A program made the position numbers and the translations under genes. The notes beneath the pieces are model-generated. The model ran no database searches. It saw only the letters and a program-made list of their open reading frames with translations, and was not told where the DNA came from. A stretch of 64,000 bases of DNA from Erpetoichthys calabaricus (taxonomy: Eukaryota > Chordata > Cladistia > Polypteriformes > Polypteridae), in the NCBI RefSeq assembly GCF_900747795.2, contig NC_041402.2, forward strand, positions 183,415,375 to 183,479,374. Reading direction: 5' to 3'. Below are positions 34,290 through 44,739 of this stretch, one piece after another. Every line of letters starts with the position of its first letter. Position 1 is the first letter of the stretch.

Positions 34290-34800
34290 TCATTTTACAG
34301 CAATTCCATTTTAGTCACCGTCAAACTAGTTGCAGTACACTTGTCCCAGCCCTTCTTCCATTCCTAGGAACACTTCCCGTACTCCTCTTTTGTTATTACC
34401 ATGTCTGGAGCCTCCTGAGATTTTTCTTTTTCTGGATTCTTTCAGGGTAGGAAATCATCTACCCTTCATCTAAGATTTAATTTTGGGAACAAAAAAATGT
34501 CACAGGCTGTGAATTCAGGGGTACAAAGCAACGACTACATTGTTTTTTGGTCAAAAAACTCTTTTGACTTGTATGTTGTGAGCAGGTGCCATGTCATGGT
34601 GCAAACGCCTCTGCCCCAGAGGTTTTTTTTTTTCCTGCAGACGCCTCAATATTTCAGTGCAGTGTTGCTGATTAACAGACATTTCTGGGGGAACAAGCTC
34701 TTTATGAGCAAGTCTGAGTGTCAAACGTGATTGTCTGGTGTTCGAAATGATCTTTCTTTTTGCTGCGCTGAGAAACAAATTGCCCAAGTCGATTTGTAGT
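34290..34800 (-). mobile_element. Second mariner remnant, opposite strand
   Basis: The - strand 34787-34551 reads HKELVPPEMSVNQQHCTEIL, RRLQEKKKPLGQRRLHHDMA and PAHN, matching the mariner segment leading to the second catalytic Asp (LHHDNAPAH in the family). It lies head-on to the remnant at 33687-34201. TIRs were not located. Confidence 0.65.
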
Positions 34801-34859
34801 ATAAATGTGAGAAATACACACTCATATCGTCATCCGCACAATGTCACTTAGCAGACTGA

Positions 34860-35240
34860 TTAAAAAGACTGTAGGCATGCAATAGCTAGCAGTAACTACA
34901 CCTTTCTCCCGTGTGATTGGCTGATTTCAGGTATTTTCTTAGATTCCCCCTCATATACTCATTTTCAGGTAAAATGGTTGAATCAGAATAATGTGATGTC
35001 ACTTTTTAACAGTTTAAAGATGCCCTGCCCAGTGTCGGACAGCGGGGAGTGAACTGGCAATTTTTGAGTGTTACACTTCAGCTACATATTAAGAAAACAA
35101 CGCAGGAGAAAATCCTGGTAGAGAATTACGACATGAGTCAGATTCGTATTCATTAAAAATCATAGGTGTGACCCGAGATCAGCGGTCTGAGATGCCACTT
35201 AGAAGAGGCCATAATGGTGGAAGGTGCACTTGCAAGTATA
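34860..35240. other. Unassigned intergenic sequence
   Basis: Nothing recognised between the mariner remnant and the Tc1 copy. Confidence 0.35.
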
Positions 35241-35242
35241 TA

Positions 35243-36863
35243 CAGTTAGGTCCATAAATATTTGGACAGAGACAACTTTTTTCTAATTTTGGTTCTGTAC
35301 ATTGCCACGATGAATTTTAAATGAAACAACTCAGATGCAGTCGAAGTGCAGACTTTCAGCTTTAATTCAGTGGGGTGAACAAAACGATTGCATAAAAATG
35401 TGAGGCAACTAAAGCATTTTTTGAACACAATCCCTTCATTTCAGGGGCTCAAAAGTAATTGGACAATTGACTCAAAGGCTATTTCATGGGCAGGTGTGGT
35501 CAAGTCCGTCGTTATGTCCTAATCAATTAAGCAGATAAAAGGCCTGGAGTTGATTTGAGGTGTGGTGCTTGCATGTGGAAGATTTTTCTGTGAACAGACA
35601 ACATGCGGTCAAAGGAGCTCTCCATGCGGGTGAAAGAAGCCATCCTTAAGCTGCGAAAACAGAAAAAACCCATCCAGGAAATTGCTACAATATTACGAGT
35701 GGCAAAATCTACAGTTTGGTACATCCTGAGAAAGAAAGCAAGCACTAGTGAACTCAGCAACGCAAAAAGACCTGGACGTCCACGGAAGACAACAGTGGTG
35801 GATGATCGCAGAATCATTTCCATGGTGAAGAGAAACCTCTTCACAACAGCCCACCAAGTGAACAACACTCTCCAGGGGGGCAGGCGTATCGATATCCAAG
35901 TCTACCATAAAGAGAAGACTCCATGAAAGTAAATACAGAGGGTGCACTGCAAGGTGCAAGCCACTCATAAGCCTCAAGAATAGAAAGGCTAGATTGGATT
36001 TTGCTAAAGAACATCTAAATAAGCCAGCACAGTTCTGGAAAAACCAGATGAAACCAAGATCAACCTCTACCAGAATGATGGCAAGAAAAAAGTATGGAGA
36101 AGGCGTGGAACAGCTCATTATCCAAAGCATAGCACATCATCTGTACAACACGGTGGAGGGAGGCAGTGTGATGGCTTGGGCGTGCATGGCTGCCAGTGGC
36201 ACTGGGACACTCGTGTTTATTGATGATGTGACACAGGACAGAAGCAGCCGAATGAATTCTGAGGTGTTCAGAGACATACTGTCTGCTCAAATCCAGCTAA
36301 ATGACGTCAAATTGATTCATGATACAGATGGACAATGACCCGAAACATACAGCCAAAGCAACCCAGGAGTTTATTAAAGCAAAGAAGTGAAAAATTCTTG
36401 AATGGCCAAGTCAGTCACCTGATCTTAACCCAACTGAGCAGGCATTTCACTTGTTGAAGACTAAACTTCAGACAGAAAGGCCCACAAACAAACAGCAACT
36501 GAAAGGCCTGGCAGAGCATTAAAAAGGAGGAAACCCAACATCTGGTGATGTCCATGAGTTCAAGACTTCAGGCTGTCATTGCCAGCAAAGGGTTTTCAAC
36601 CAAGTATTAGAAATGAACATTTGATTTCCAGTTATTTCATTTGTCCAATTACTTTTGAGCCCCTGAAATGAAGGGATTGTGGTAAAAAAAGCTTTAGTTG
36701 CCTCACATTTTTATGGAATCGTTTTGTTCACCCCACTGAATTAAAGCTGAAAGTCTGTACTTCAACTGCATGTGAGTTGTTTCATTTAAAATTCGTTGTT
36801 GTAATGTACAGAACCAAAATTAGAAAAAAGTTGTCTCTGTCCAAATATTTATGGACCCAACTG
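35243..36863 (+). mobile_element. Tc1-like transposon, near full length (family A, copy 2)
   Basis: Ends CAGTTAGGTCCATAAATATT and its inverse, flanked by TA (35241-35242, 36864-36865). Length 1621 against 1644 for copy 1, and orientation opposite. TIRs of about 225 bases are intact. The transposase is on the + strand. Confidence 0.93.
35603..36607 (+). pseudogene. Tc1 transposase (DD34E), broken
   Basis: 35603-35926 encodes the HTH part (MRSKELSMRVKEAILKLRKQ, GRPRKTTVVDDRRIISMVKR). After a frame change near 35895 the text SLKNRKARLDFAKEHLNKPA leads to 36040. There a short deletion removes the WTDET catalytic motif region that copy 1 retains. MAWACMAASGTGTLVFIDDV follows near 36170-36230, then a frame change near 36320-36335 and NPTEQAFHLLKTK with the GFSTKY end near 36605. 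It is inactive. Confidence 0.88.
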
Positions 36864-37000
36864 TATTTGAAAATGCTGAATATTGTGGAGGTTTTTTTTT
36901 TTAATTGTATACATACAAATCACTTTCTTAGTAAACTGAAATATCAAGAAACAACACAAATGCTGTTACCTTTTTTTTCCCCAGCTGTCACTTTTCATAT

Positions 37001-37310
37001 CCATCCATCCATTATCCAGCCCGTTATATCCTAACTACAGGGTCACGGGGGTCTGCTGGAGCCAATCTCAGCCAACACAGGGCGCCAGGCAGGAACAAAC
37101 CCCAGGCAGTGCGTCAGCCCACCGCAGGGCACACACTAGGGATAATTTAGAATCACCAATGCACCTAACCTGCATGACTTTGGACTGTGGGAGGAAACCC
37201 ACGCAGACACGGGGAGAACATGCGAACTCCATGCAGGGAGGACCCGGGAAGCGAACCCAAGTCTTCTTACTGTGAGGCAGCACCGCTACCACTGCGCCAC
37301 CCTGCCGCCC
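37001..37310 (-). mobile_element. GGCGGCACGG-type SINE, full length
   Basis: Antisense: ATCCATCCATT tail at 37003, GCCGTTATATCC-like block, CTTTGGACTGTGGGAGGAAA, and the head CACTGCGCCACCCTGCCGCC ending at 37310. Confidence 0.9.
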
Positions 37311-37900
37311 TATCTCCCATTTCCTCTCAAGATAATGTGGCTATGCTGTCAGACTGTAGCTCAGGATTGGATAGCAGGTAATCACATGACACCCCCACAC
37401 CCGGACACCTAATATGGTTCTGCCTCCCCTTCCCCACATCTTACCCTGTCCCTGTGGCTGCAATGTTGCCTTCCATTTGAATTTCAGAGTTCCTAGTAGG
37501 AATTTTAAACTGGAACACCCCCTTAAGTCACATTTCCAACTCGGAAACTCAGGGCTGGTCTGTCAAGTCTGAGTTTGTCCAACTTCAGATCATGACGTAA
37601 ATCCAAAATGGCGACGTACACTGCACACTTTAATAAAAACCTGTAGTATTATACTGGTTATTCGCACCTCTATCTGTTTGTGTCTCAGTAAATCAGTCGT
37701 ACACACAGCACAGGTCAACTTCTATCCGTGGACATGTTGCTGAGATGTTTGGATGCCACATAATTGTTGCTTTTATTCCGATAGAGCAAACACAACAAAG
37801 GTTTTCCTGCATTCACTTATATTAGTCGTCCGAATGTCTTATTGGAACGCAGTCAACTTGGGTGTGACTTCATTCCCAGCCTTGACTCCGAGGTATAGTG
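37311..37900. other. Unassigned intergenic sequence
   Basis: No gene or recognised repeat. Confidence 0.35.
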
Positions 37901-37934
37901 GTTTGAAATAAGCATTTGATCCCCTGCTGAATTT

Positions 37935-38027
37935 GTAAGTTTGCTCACTTACAAAGGAATGAACAGTCTCTACTTGTTACCATAAAAATTAGAGACTGTT
38001 CATTTCTTTGTAAGTGAGCAAACTTAC
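37935..38027. repeat. 38-bp foldback (hairpin) from a Tc1-type TIR
   Basis: Arms 37935-37972 and 37990-38027 are inverted repeats with 37 of 38 matches and a 17-base spacer. The left arm continues leftward as AAATAAGCATTTGATCCCCT, a known Tc1-family end, but the right side does not mirror this. It looks like a TIR that was duplicated head-to-head or the centre of a collapsed element. Confidence 0.85.
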
Positions 38028-38965
38028 ATGGAACAAAGGATAACAGCATCCAATCTTCTGGCAATGTTCTTCAAACGATTTTGTGTCCATTCAGCTAAAA
38101 GAGCATTTGTGAGGTCAGGTACTGGTGTGGGATGAGAAGATGTGGCTCACAATCGACGTTCCAATTCATCCCAAAGGTGTTCAATAGGCTTGAGGTCAGG
38201 GCTCTGTGCAGGCCACTCAAGTTCCTCCATGTCTTTATGAAGCTGACCTTTGCACAGAACAGAAAAGGGCCTTCCCCGAACTGCCACAATTGTCTAAAAT
38301 GGGTTTATGTACCAAGACATTAACGGAACCCCTCGCTGGAACCAAAGGGCCAAGCCCAAACTCTACTATTACCATACCAACTTGGTAGTAGGCACTGTGC
38401 AGTCCAGAAGGTAACGTTCTCCTGGTGTCCACCAAACCCAGACTGGTCCATCAAAAGCCAAATGTTGAAGCGTGATCATCACTCTAGACAACACGTTTGC
38501 ACCGCTCCAGTGTGCAATGTCAGGGTGCTTTCGTGACCTTAAGGTACTCGACTATGGAAACCAATTTCATGAAGCTCCTGAGGCACAGCTCTTCTGCTGG
38601 TGTTGCTGCCAGAGGCAGTCCAGTTGTGAGTGATGCCACAGAGGAGTGGTGGTTTTTACACACCTCAGTGCTCTGTGAGTTGGAGCTGTCATTGCTCCCA
38701 GACGGCTCCATTTTACAATAAGGGCACTTACAGTTGATCAGGGCAGATCTGGCAGAGCAGAAATTGAACATACTGACTCGTGGCAAAGCAGCCATCCTAT
38801 GACTGTGCCACTGAACTCTTCACTATCACCCACTCTACTGCCAGCATTTGTCAATGGAGTTCGCTTGGCCATTTGCTAGATTTGATGTGTCTAATTACAA
38901 CAGGTGCAGCTGAAGCACCTGAACTCAATAATTCGGAGAGGCGTCCACATAACATTTGACCATAT
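38028..38965 (-). mobile_element. Decayed Tc1-like transposon (family D), one end present
   Basis: The antisense reads Tc1-like text, for example around 38190-38240 (the GGCCACTCAAGTTCCTCCA segment is typical of the SPDLNPIEH region in reverse). The right end GAGAGGCGTCCACATAACAT with GACCATATAG near 38936-38970 is Tc1-TIR-like. No intact frame remains. Confidence 0.65.
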
Positions 38966-39073
38966 AGGGCAAGGTTAACAGAAGACTAAAGTAGAGGAAA
39001 CAACTAGTCAGAGGAGCCAGTAAGGTGTCAAGGACACCTACACTGCTCCAGAGCAGTGTCACTTATTTCTATA

Positions 39074-40587
39074 TCAACTGCTATTAAAGGAACACTTTGA
39101 AAACACATCAGATCTTAATGGGAAAAAAATCCTGATCTGGACTGATATGGTGATGCGTTAGGAATGAAAGGATGGAAATCAAAATGATCAACCTACAGCG
39201 GGCTGAATTCAAAGACACCCCGAAAATCAAAGGGAAAAAATGATGTGGCAGGCAGGCAAGTCCATTTGGCCGAAATTTCATTGCAGCAACTCCAAATCGT
39301 ACTCAGTAGTTTGTATGGCCCCCATGTACTTGTATGCATACCTGACAACGTATTGGGCATGCTCCTAATGAGATGACGAATGGTGTCCTGGGGATCTCCT
39401 CCCAGATCTGGACCAGGGCATCACTGAGCTCCTAGACAGTCTGAGGTGCAACCTGGCAGCGTCAAATGGACTGAAACATAATGTCCCACCCAGAGATGTT
39501 CTATTGGATTGAGGTCAGGCTAGTGAGCGTGGGGGCCAGTCAATGGTATCAATTCCTTCACCCTCCAGGAACTCCCTGCCAGCTCTCGCCACATGAGGCT
39601 GACCATTGTTGTACACCAGGAGGAACCCAGGAGCCATTGCACCAGCATAGGGTCTGACAATGGGTCCAAGGATTTCATCCCGATACCTAATGGCAGTCAA
39701 GGTGTCACTGTCTAGCCTGTCGATGTCTGTGCATCCCACCATGCATGTGCCTCCCCAGACTGACCATCACTGACCCACCACCAAAACGGTAATGTTGAAT
39801 GATGTTACAAGCAGCATAACGTTCTCCACGGCTTCTCCAGACCCTTTCACGTCTGTCACATGTTCTCAGGGTGAACCTGCTCTCATGTTTGAAAAGCACA
39901 GGGCACCAGTGGTGGACCTGCCAATTCTGGTATTCTGCGGCAAATGCCAATTGAGCTCCATGGTGCCCACTAGAGGACATCGGGCCCTCAGGCCACCCTC
40001 ATGAAGTCTGTTTCTGATTGTTTCATCAGACATTCACACCAGTGCTGGAGGTCATATTTAGGCTCTGGCAGTGGTCATCCTGTTTCTCCTTGCCTAAAGG
40101 AGCAGATACCAGTGGGTCCTGCTGATGGGTTAAGAACCTTCTACGAGGGGCCCTGTCCCGCTTTCCTAGAGGAACTGCCTGTCTCCTGGAATCTCCTCCA
40201 TGCCCTTGAGACTGTGCTGGGAGACACAGCAAACCTTCTGGCAATGACGCATATTGATGTGCCATCCTGGAGAAGTTGGACTAGCTGTGCCACCTCTGTA
40301 GAGTCCAGGTATGGCCTCATGCTACCAGTAGTGACAATGACCGTAGTCCAATGCAAAATGAGTGAAAAAACAGTTGGAAAAGATGAGGGGAAAAATGGCC
40401 TCCACCTGTTAAACCATTCATTCCTGTTTTGGGGGTCGTCTCATTGTTGCCCCTCTAGTGTACCAAAGCAGCTGAAACTGATTAACAAGCCCCTCTGCTA
40501 CTTAACTGACCAGATCAATAGCCCAGAAGTTTCATTGACTTGATGCTATACTCTCATTAAAAAGTGTTCCTTTAATTTTTTAAGCAG
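39074..40587 (-). mobile_element. Tc1-like transposon (family E), nearly full length
   Basis: Ends share ATTAAAGGAACACTTT (left 39083-39098) and its inverse AAAGTGTTCCTTTAAT (right). TA follows the right end at 40588-40589. The transposase reads on the - strand across the element. The right end lies 11 bases from the Helitron at 40599. Confidence 0.85.
39400..40340 (-). pseudogene. Tc1 transposase remnant (family E)
   Basis: 40356-40141: MRPYLDSTEVAQLVQLLQDG, then FAVSPSTVSRAWRRFQETG (HTH). 39980-39705: AAEYQNWQVHHWCPVLFKHE, then SRFTLRTCDRRERVW; FKHESRF replaces the family FTDESRF, so the first catalytic Asp is changed. 39742-39515: TAIRYRDEILGPIVRPYAGA, then FLLVYNNGQPHVAR, with Asn where the second Asp (QDNARPH) is expected, and IDWPPRS at the end. 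At least three frame changes. Confidence 0.85.
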
Positions 40588-40598
40588 TATATTTAAAA

Positions 40599-41205
40599 TC
40601 CAACGTCTCTCTGTCTGTCTGCCTGTCTGTCCGCTTTTCATGAGAGAACTACTTTAGCTCTTAAAGATCTTTACTATTTAGATCGGGTTTTTTTTCTACA
40701 ATTTGCTAGAACATTCCAGTTGATTTTCCGACTTCTGTCATTCCGCTATGTATCATAGTTTGTTTGCAGCACCGATTTATTCACGTGAATCTGAGAGAGA
40801 CACAGCGGGCTGAGGGAAGGGGGGCCCTCCTCACTCATGCGCCAGCCTCAGGGCGTACCTTACATCCACTTAGCTAGCGAATGAGAGAACTACTTTACTG
40901 ATTTAGATCAGGCTTTTTTTTCTAGAATTTGCTTGAACATTCCGGTTGATTTTGCGACTTTTCTCATCGTGCTAAGTATCACAGTTCACATGCAGGAGTG
41001 ATTTATTCACGCTAATCTGAGATAGAGGCTGTGGGCCAAGGGGAGGGGGGGTAGCGTGACATCAGGAGTGGGCAGCCGGGTAGGGCCCTCTTCACTCACA
41101 TGCCAGCCTCCATTCGAGTTGCTGTAGCTCTCGCCACCTGTTTACTGATTTTTGAAGTTTGTCCTGTTTCACTACTACGCGGGCTGAACCGCAGAGGACG
41201 GCTAG
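40599..41205 (+). mobile_element. Non-autonomous Helitron with an internal 240-bp direct duplication
   Basis: It starts TCCAACGTCTCTCTGTCTG after A (40598) and ends GGACGGCTAG|T at 41205-41206, with a GCGG/CCGC hairpin just upstream. Two copies of about 240 bases begin ATGAGAGAACTACTTTA at about 40640 and 40881. There is no coding capacity. It is sandwiched between a Tc1 and a Harbinger element. Confidence 0.75.
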
Positions 41206-41609
41206 TTGGTCATAAAATTAAGTAACCGAAATTGCTCTTTTGTAAAACGAATGGACTGAACAAGGCATTAAACATACAGCTTGGGTTTGCCAATGTCAGT
41301 CCCTCACCTGGGGCCTCATGGATAACGCCGTGCGTAGAACTCACATTATAACATGGCGTAAGCACAAAAGTGGAAATGTTCGTATGCACAAAAAAACCCA
41401 GATGCATAAATCTATGCAAACGCCAACTTTTACGTTCTTCTGCTACATAAATCCCGGTCAGCGTGAAAAGTAATGCACGTGCCTGCTGTCCCGCCCCAAC
41501 TCCTCCCAGAATTACGCCTCTTTGAATATGCAAATCAATATAAATAGCCCTTAAGCTCAGCCTTCTGTGAAAAGACAATGGGAAAAGCATGGGGGAAAAT
41601 AGAAGAATT

Positions 41610-41956
41610 GGGCGGCACGGTGGCGCAGTGGGTAGCGCTGCTGCCTCGCAGTTGGGAGATCTGGGGACCTGGGTTCAATTCCCGGGTCCTCCCTGCGTGG
41701 AGTTTGCATGTTCTCCCCGTGTCTGCGTGGGTTTCCTCCGGGCGCTCCGGTTTCCTCCCACAGTCCAAAGACATGCAGGTTAGGTGGATTGGCGATTCTA
41801 AATTGGTGTGTGGGTGTGTTTGTGTGTGTCCTGCGGTGGGTTGGCACCCTGCCCAGGATTGTTTCCTGCCTTGTGCCCTGTGTTGGCTGGGATTGGCTCC
41901 AGCAGACAACCGTGACCCTGTGTTCGGATTCAGCGGGTTGGAAAATGGATGGATGG
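41610..41956 (+). mobile_element. GGCGGCACGG-type SINE, complete, 14-bp target duplication
   Basis: It begins GGGCGGCACGGTGGCGCAGTG, with A-box TGGCGCAGTGGG and B-box GGTTCAATTCC, and ends GGATGGATGG. It is flanked by identical 14-mers AAAATAGAAGAATT (41596-41609, 41957-41970). The A/B boxes show a tRNA-derived Pol III head, and the exact duplication shows LINE-mediated insertion, so this is a relatively young copy. Confidence 0.95.
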
Positions 41957-43149
41957 AAAATAGAAGAATTTCAGCGAAAACCTAGTGGAGGCAAAAAAAA
42001 ACGTATTATTTGTTGGTTTAAAAAGTGATATAAACAATAAAAGGAAGTTGATTGAGTGACATAGAGTGTCGGAGAAACTTGAAAGCTCAAGTTCCCAAAG
42101 TCGCACAGTGCCCGAAATAAAAAAAGAAGTTGTCACATATCAAAGTCACTGTGAAAAGGCGAGTCGTAGCCCACCGTCTAAGTGTCATATGAAAGCTTAT
42201 TAGGGTACAGAGAAAAAAAAAGGCACACAGTGGGGAAAAAGCACGAAATGTCAACTTTAATCTCAAAATTTCCACATTAAACTCGTAGTTTATTTTGTCA
42301 TTAAAGTAGAACATCATAAAATTCATCTTAAAATTGTTTCATTTACTAGTTTCTCAAATCCCGTCGTAACTAAAGTAGCATGTTAAATGCTTTGTTTTGT
42401 ATTTGATCTTCTATGTGCTCTGTGTGTGTGAATCAGTACGTGCTTCCGGGCTTTCTCTTCCTCTGACAGGACACTGAATCCATTACATTCGTGATATTAC
42501 AGCTCTCTGAATAATTAAAATACTGAGATGTATACGTAATATCATTTTCATGATGATAGGAGTTAAAGCATGTTATTAAACATGGAAACACGGTGATGCA
42601 GTGATTGTTCATGTCTCACACAAGATGCTTGCTGTGCGCGACCTTCGATGAAATCATTTATTGCAGAAGTACTGTCTCTTTCAAACTTACTAACCTCCAA
42701 TTCCTGTCCTTACTTTTCTTTCTCCAAATACCCAATCGCCACACAATCAGCTCTGTAATAGACGTTAAACCATCTGTAAGCTTAAAACGCCGATTCTTCA
42801 AAACTTTTAAGGAACACTGAAATATCTTCATAATGTTTAATTATTCTATCCATCTATCATTCCAGTGTTGCGCCAGCACCAGCAAGAATACAGCGCAAGG
42901 CAGAAACAATCCGTGAACGGAGCGCCAGCGGACATGTGTCCTCACATGTTTAATTATTAACAATACAGATTATTTAAATGAAGTTAGTTTTATCTGTAGA
43001 ATATAATCAACATATTTTGCTGCATTTCATCTTAAAAATGATATCGTCATCATATGTAAATACACCCTTTATAAAGTGGCGCAGGTTGTGCAATATTATA
43101 ACTGTAGTGCAAGTTTACAGTGAGGTGATTGTACTTATAAGTAAACAGT

Positions 43150-43450
43150 TCTACAAGGAGCACTTGATGGACTGATTCGAGTGCGTTTGGAGTTCTTGGG
43201 ATGAAACTGTTTGTGAATAGCGAGGTCCGTACAGGAAAGGCTCTGAAGTGTTTGTCGTATGGGAGCAGTTCAAATAGACAGCATGGCTGAGGCAGTGTGT
43301 GCTTGATGCTGTATAGTGATAATTCTCTGCTGTAGATCTGTGATTCACACTCAGATACAGTGATATAAATACTCGAGTGGTGCAGTCATAGTAATATGGA
43401 AAAAGATGATCCACTGTGGCAACACCTAACGGGAGCAGAAGAAAGATGAA
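43150..43450. repeat. Possible LINE 3' piece inside the Harbinger
   Basis: The end GATCCACTGTGGCAACACCT followed by AACGGGAGCAG and GAAGAAG repeats matches the tail at 6510-6660. The upstream part resembles LINE 3' sequence, but I cannot fix the start. Confidence 0.4.
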
Positions 43451-44059
43451 GAAGAAGGTGCAGTGAGAGTAACAATGCTAAAGCAGCTATGGTATTGGAA
43501 TACTTTGGCTATTCCCTGGACCATTATATTGTTACAGGTTAATTGCAATCAGATGCCTTAAACTAATAAACAATATGCAGTTAATTTCAGTGTACTGTAT
43601 ATGAGAAAACCGCGTCAGGGATGTGGATCTAAAAAAGAAAGGGTAACCACACAGGAACAGTAGCACTGCTTTGACGCTGGGTGCTGCCAGTCTGCAAAAC
43701 CGAGCGGAGAACTTGCGTATGCCAGGGTTGGAGGTACCGTGGAAATGTGCGTGGCTTTACGCCAAGTTTAGATTTTATACATCACGATTTGAGCGTGGAA
43801 ACGTTCGTACGCAACATTTTTGTGCGTACGCACTGTTTATACATGAGGCCCCTGGTGTAAGTTAACTAGCGGTGGATGTCGACTGAAGTAGCTTCTTCCA
43901 TCTTGTCCCGCAGATCTTACCTTTAGAAGGCACCCAGTTAAGCTGCTGATTACCAAGTTTCATCGCTTGCCATCCATTCCCTCTGACATGGAGCATATCC
44001 TGCTGAAATCTACAGAGGGATGGTCTGCTGCTAAATAAAGAATAAACCTGGTCAAGAGT

Positions 44060-44700
44060 CCATAAATAGACAGCATTTTTTTGTCCCATGGGGGAAATTT
44101 TACTTTTTACAAAAGCTCAGAAATTTTATAACAAATGAACAACCACAGCAATCCCCTGGAAATACATAAAAAGGATTATAAAATAAAAGAAGAAAACTTT
44201 CGACTTGGCTAAAGATCAGAGAGCAGTCACAGTGAGGCATTCGTCTTCTTCCTCTCTTCATCTCCCTTCTACGATGTGCCTGATCAGCCTTCTCCAAACA
44301 GCTCGGTCCTGCTCCTTCTCCCCAGTCAGACCCTTTTCCTTCAGATCTTACTTTATCCAACACCGCCCAAAGTACTTCCATGTCCATTGCTCTTTTGCCC
44401 GCATCTTCACCGTCTCTCTTCATCACATGTCCGTACCACCTCAACCTGCTTTCCTGTACTTTGAGATTTCTCTCCCACTTTTGATGGTCTCTTCTTATTC
44501 TGCCCCTTCTTTGTAACATTCTCATGTCTGCCACATCTTCTCCTGCTGCGCTCCCTTTACTGTTGATGCCTCAGCTTCATACATCACTGCTGGTCTTATG
44601 ACCTTCTTAAAACTCTGACCTTTACCCTTCATCTTAATTCTTCAATCACAATACTCCTGATACCTTCTTCCAATTGGTCCATCTACACTTCATGCTCAGA
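44060..44700 (-). mobile_element. LINE ORF2 C-terminal remnant plus 3' tail
   Basis: 44060-44240 carries a TTTTTTTGTCCCATGGGGGA tail-like block. On the - strand 44640-44530 reads KGKGQSFKKVIRPAVMYEAE, and 44534-44220 reads ADMRMLQRRGRIRRDHQKWE, LRWYGHVMKRDGEDAGKRAM and similar. The IRPA..YGAE / RLRWYGHVMRR order is the standard C-terminus of fish LINE reverse transcriptases. Tail and ORF may belong to two elements; frames are broken. Confidence 0.7.
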
Positions 44701-44739
44701 AGGCGTATGCGCACACATCATGGCTGCCACGCGTTCCCA

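Larger units (their letters stand above)
41311..43851. mobile_element. Harbinger/PIF-type element, non-autonomous, with nested insertions
   Basis: The left end GGGCCTCATGGATAA and right end TTTATACATGAGGCCC are inverted. Both sides carry CTG (41308-41310, 43852-43854), a CWG duplication typical of PIF/Harbinger. Subterminal sequences share GTGCGTACGCAC-like blocks. Left internal text (41579-41595, continued at 41971) reads [18 protein letters not shown], then KKKRIICWF, possibly a decayed Myb-like ORF. No transposase remains. A SINE (41610-41956) and a possible LINE piece (about 43150-43450) are inside. Confidence 0.8.

Noticed and set aside
41610-41700. tRNA gene (A and B boxes present)
   Set aside because: No full cloverleaf or CCA-adjacent end; it is the head of a SINE with many copies.
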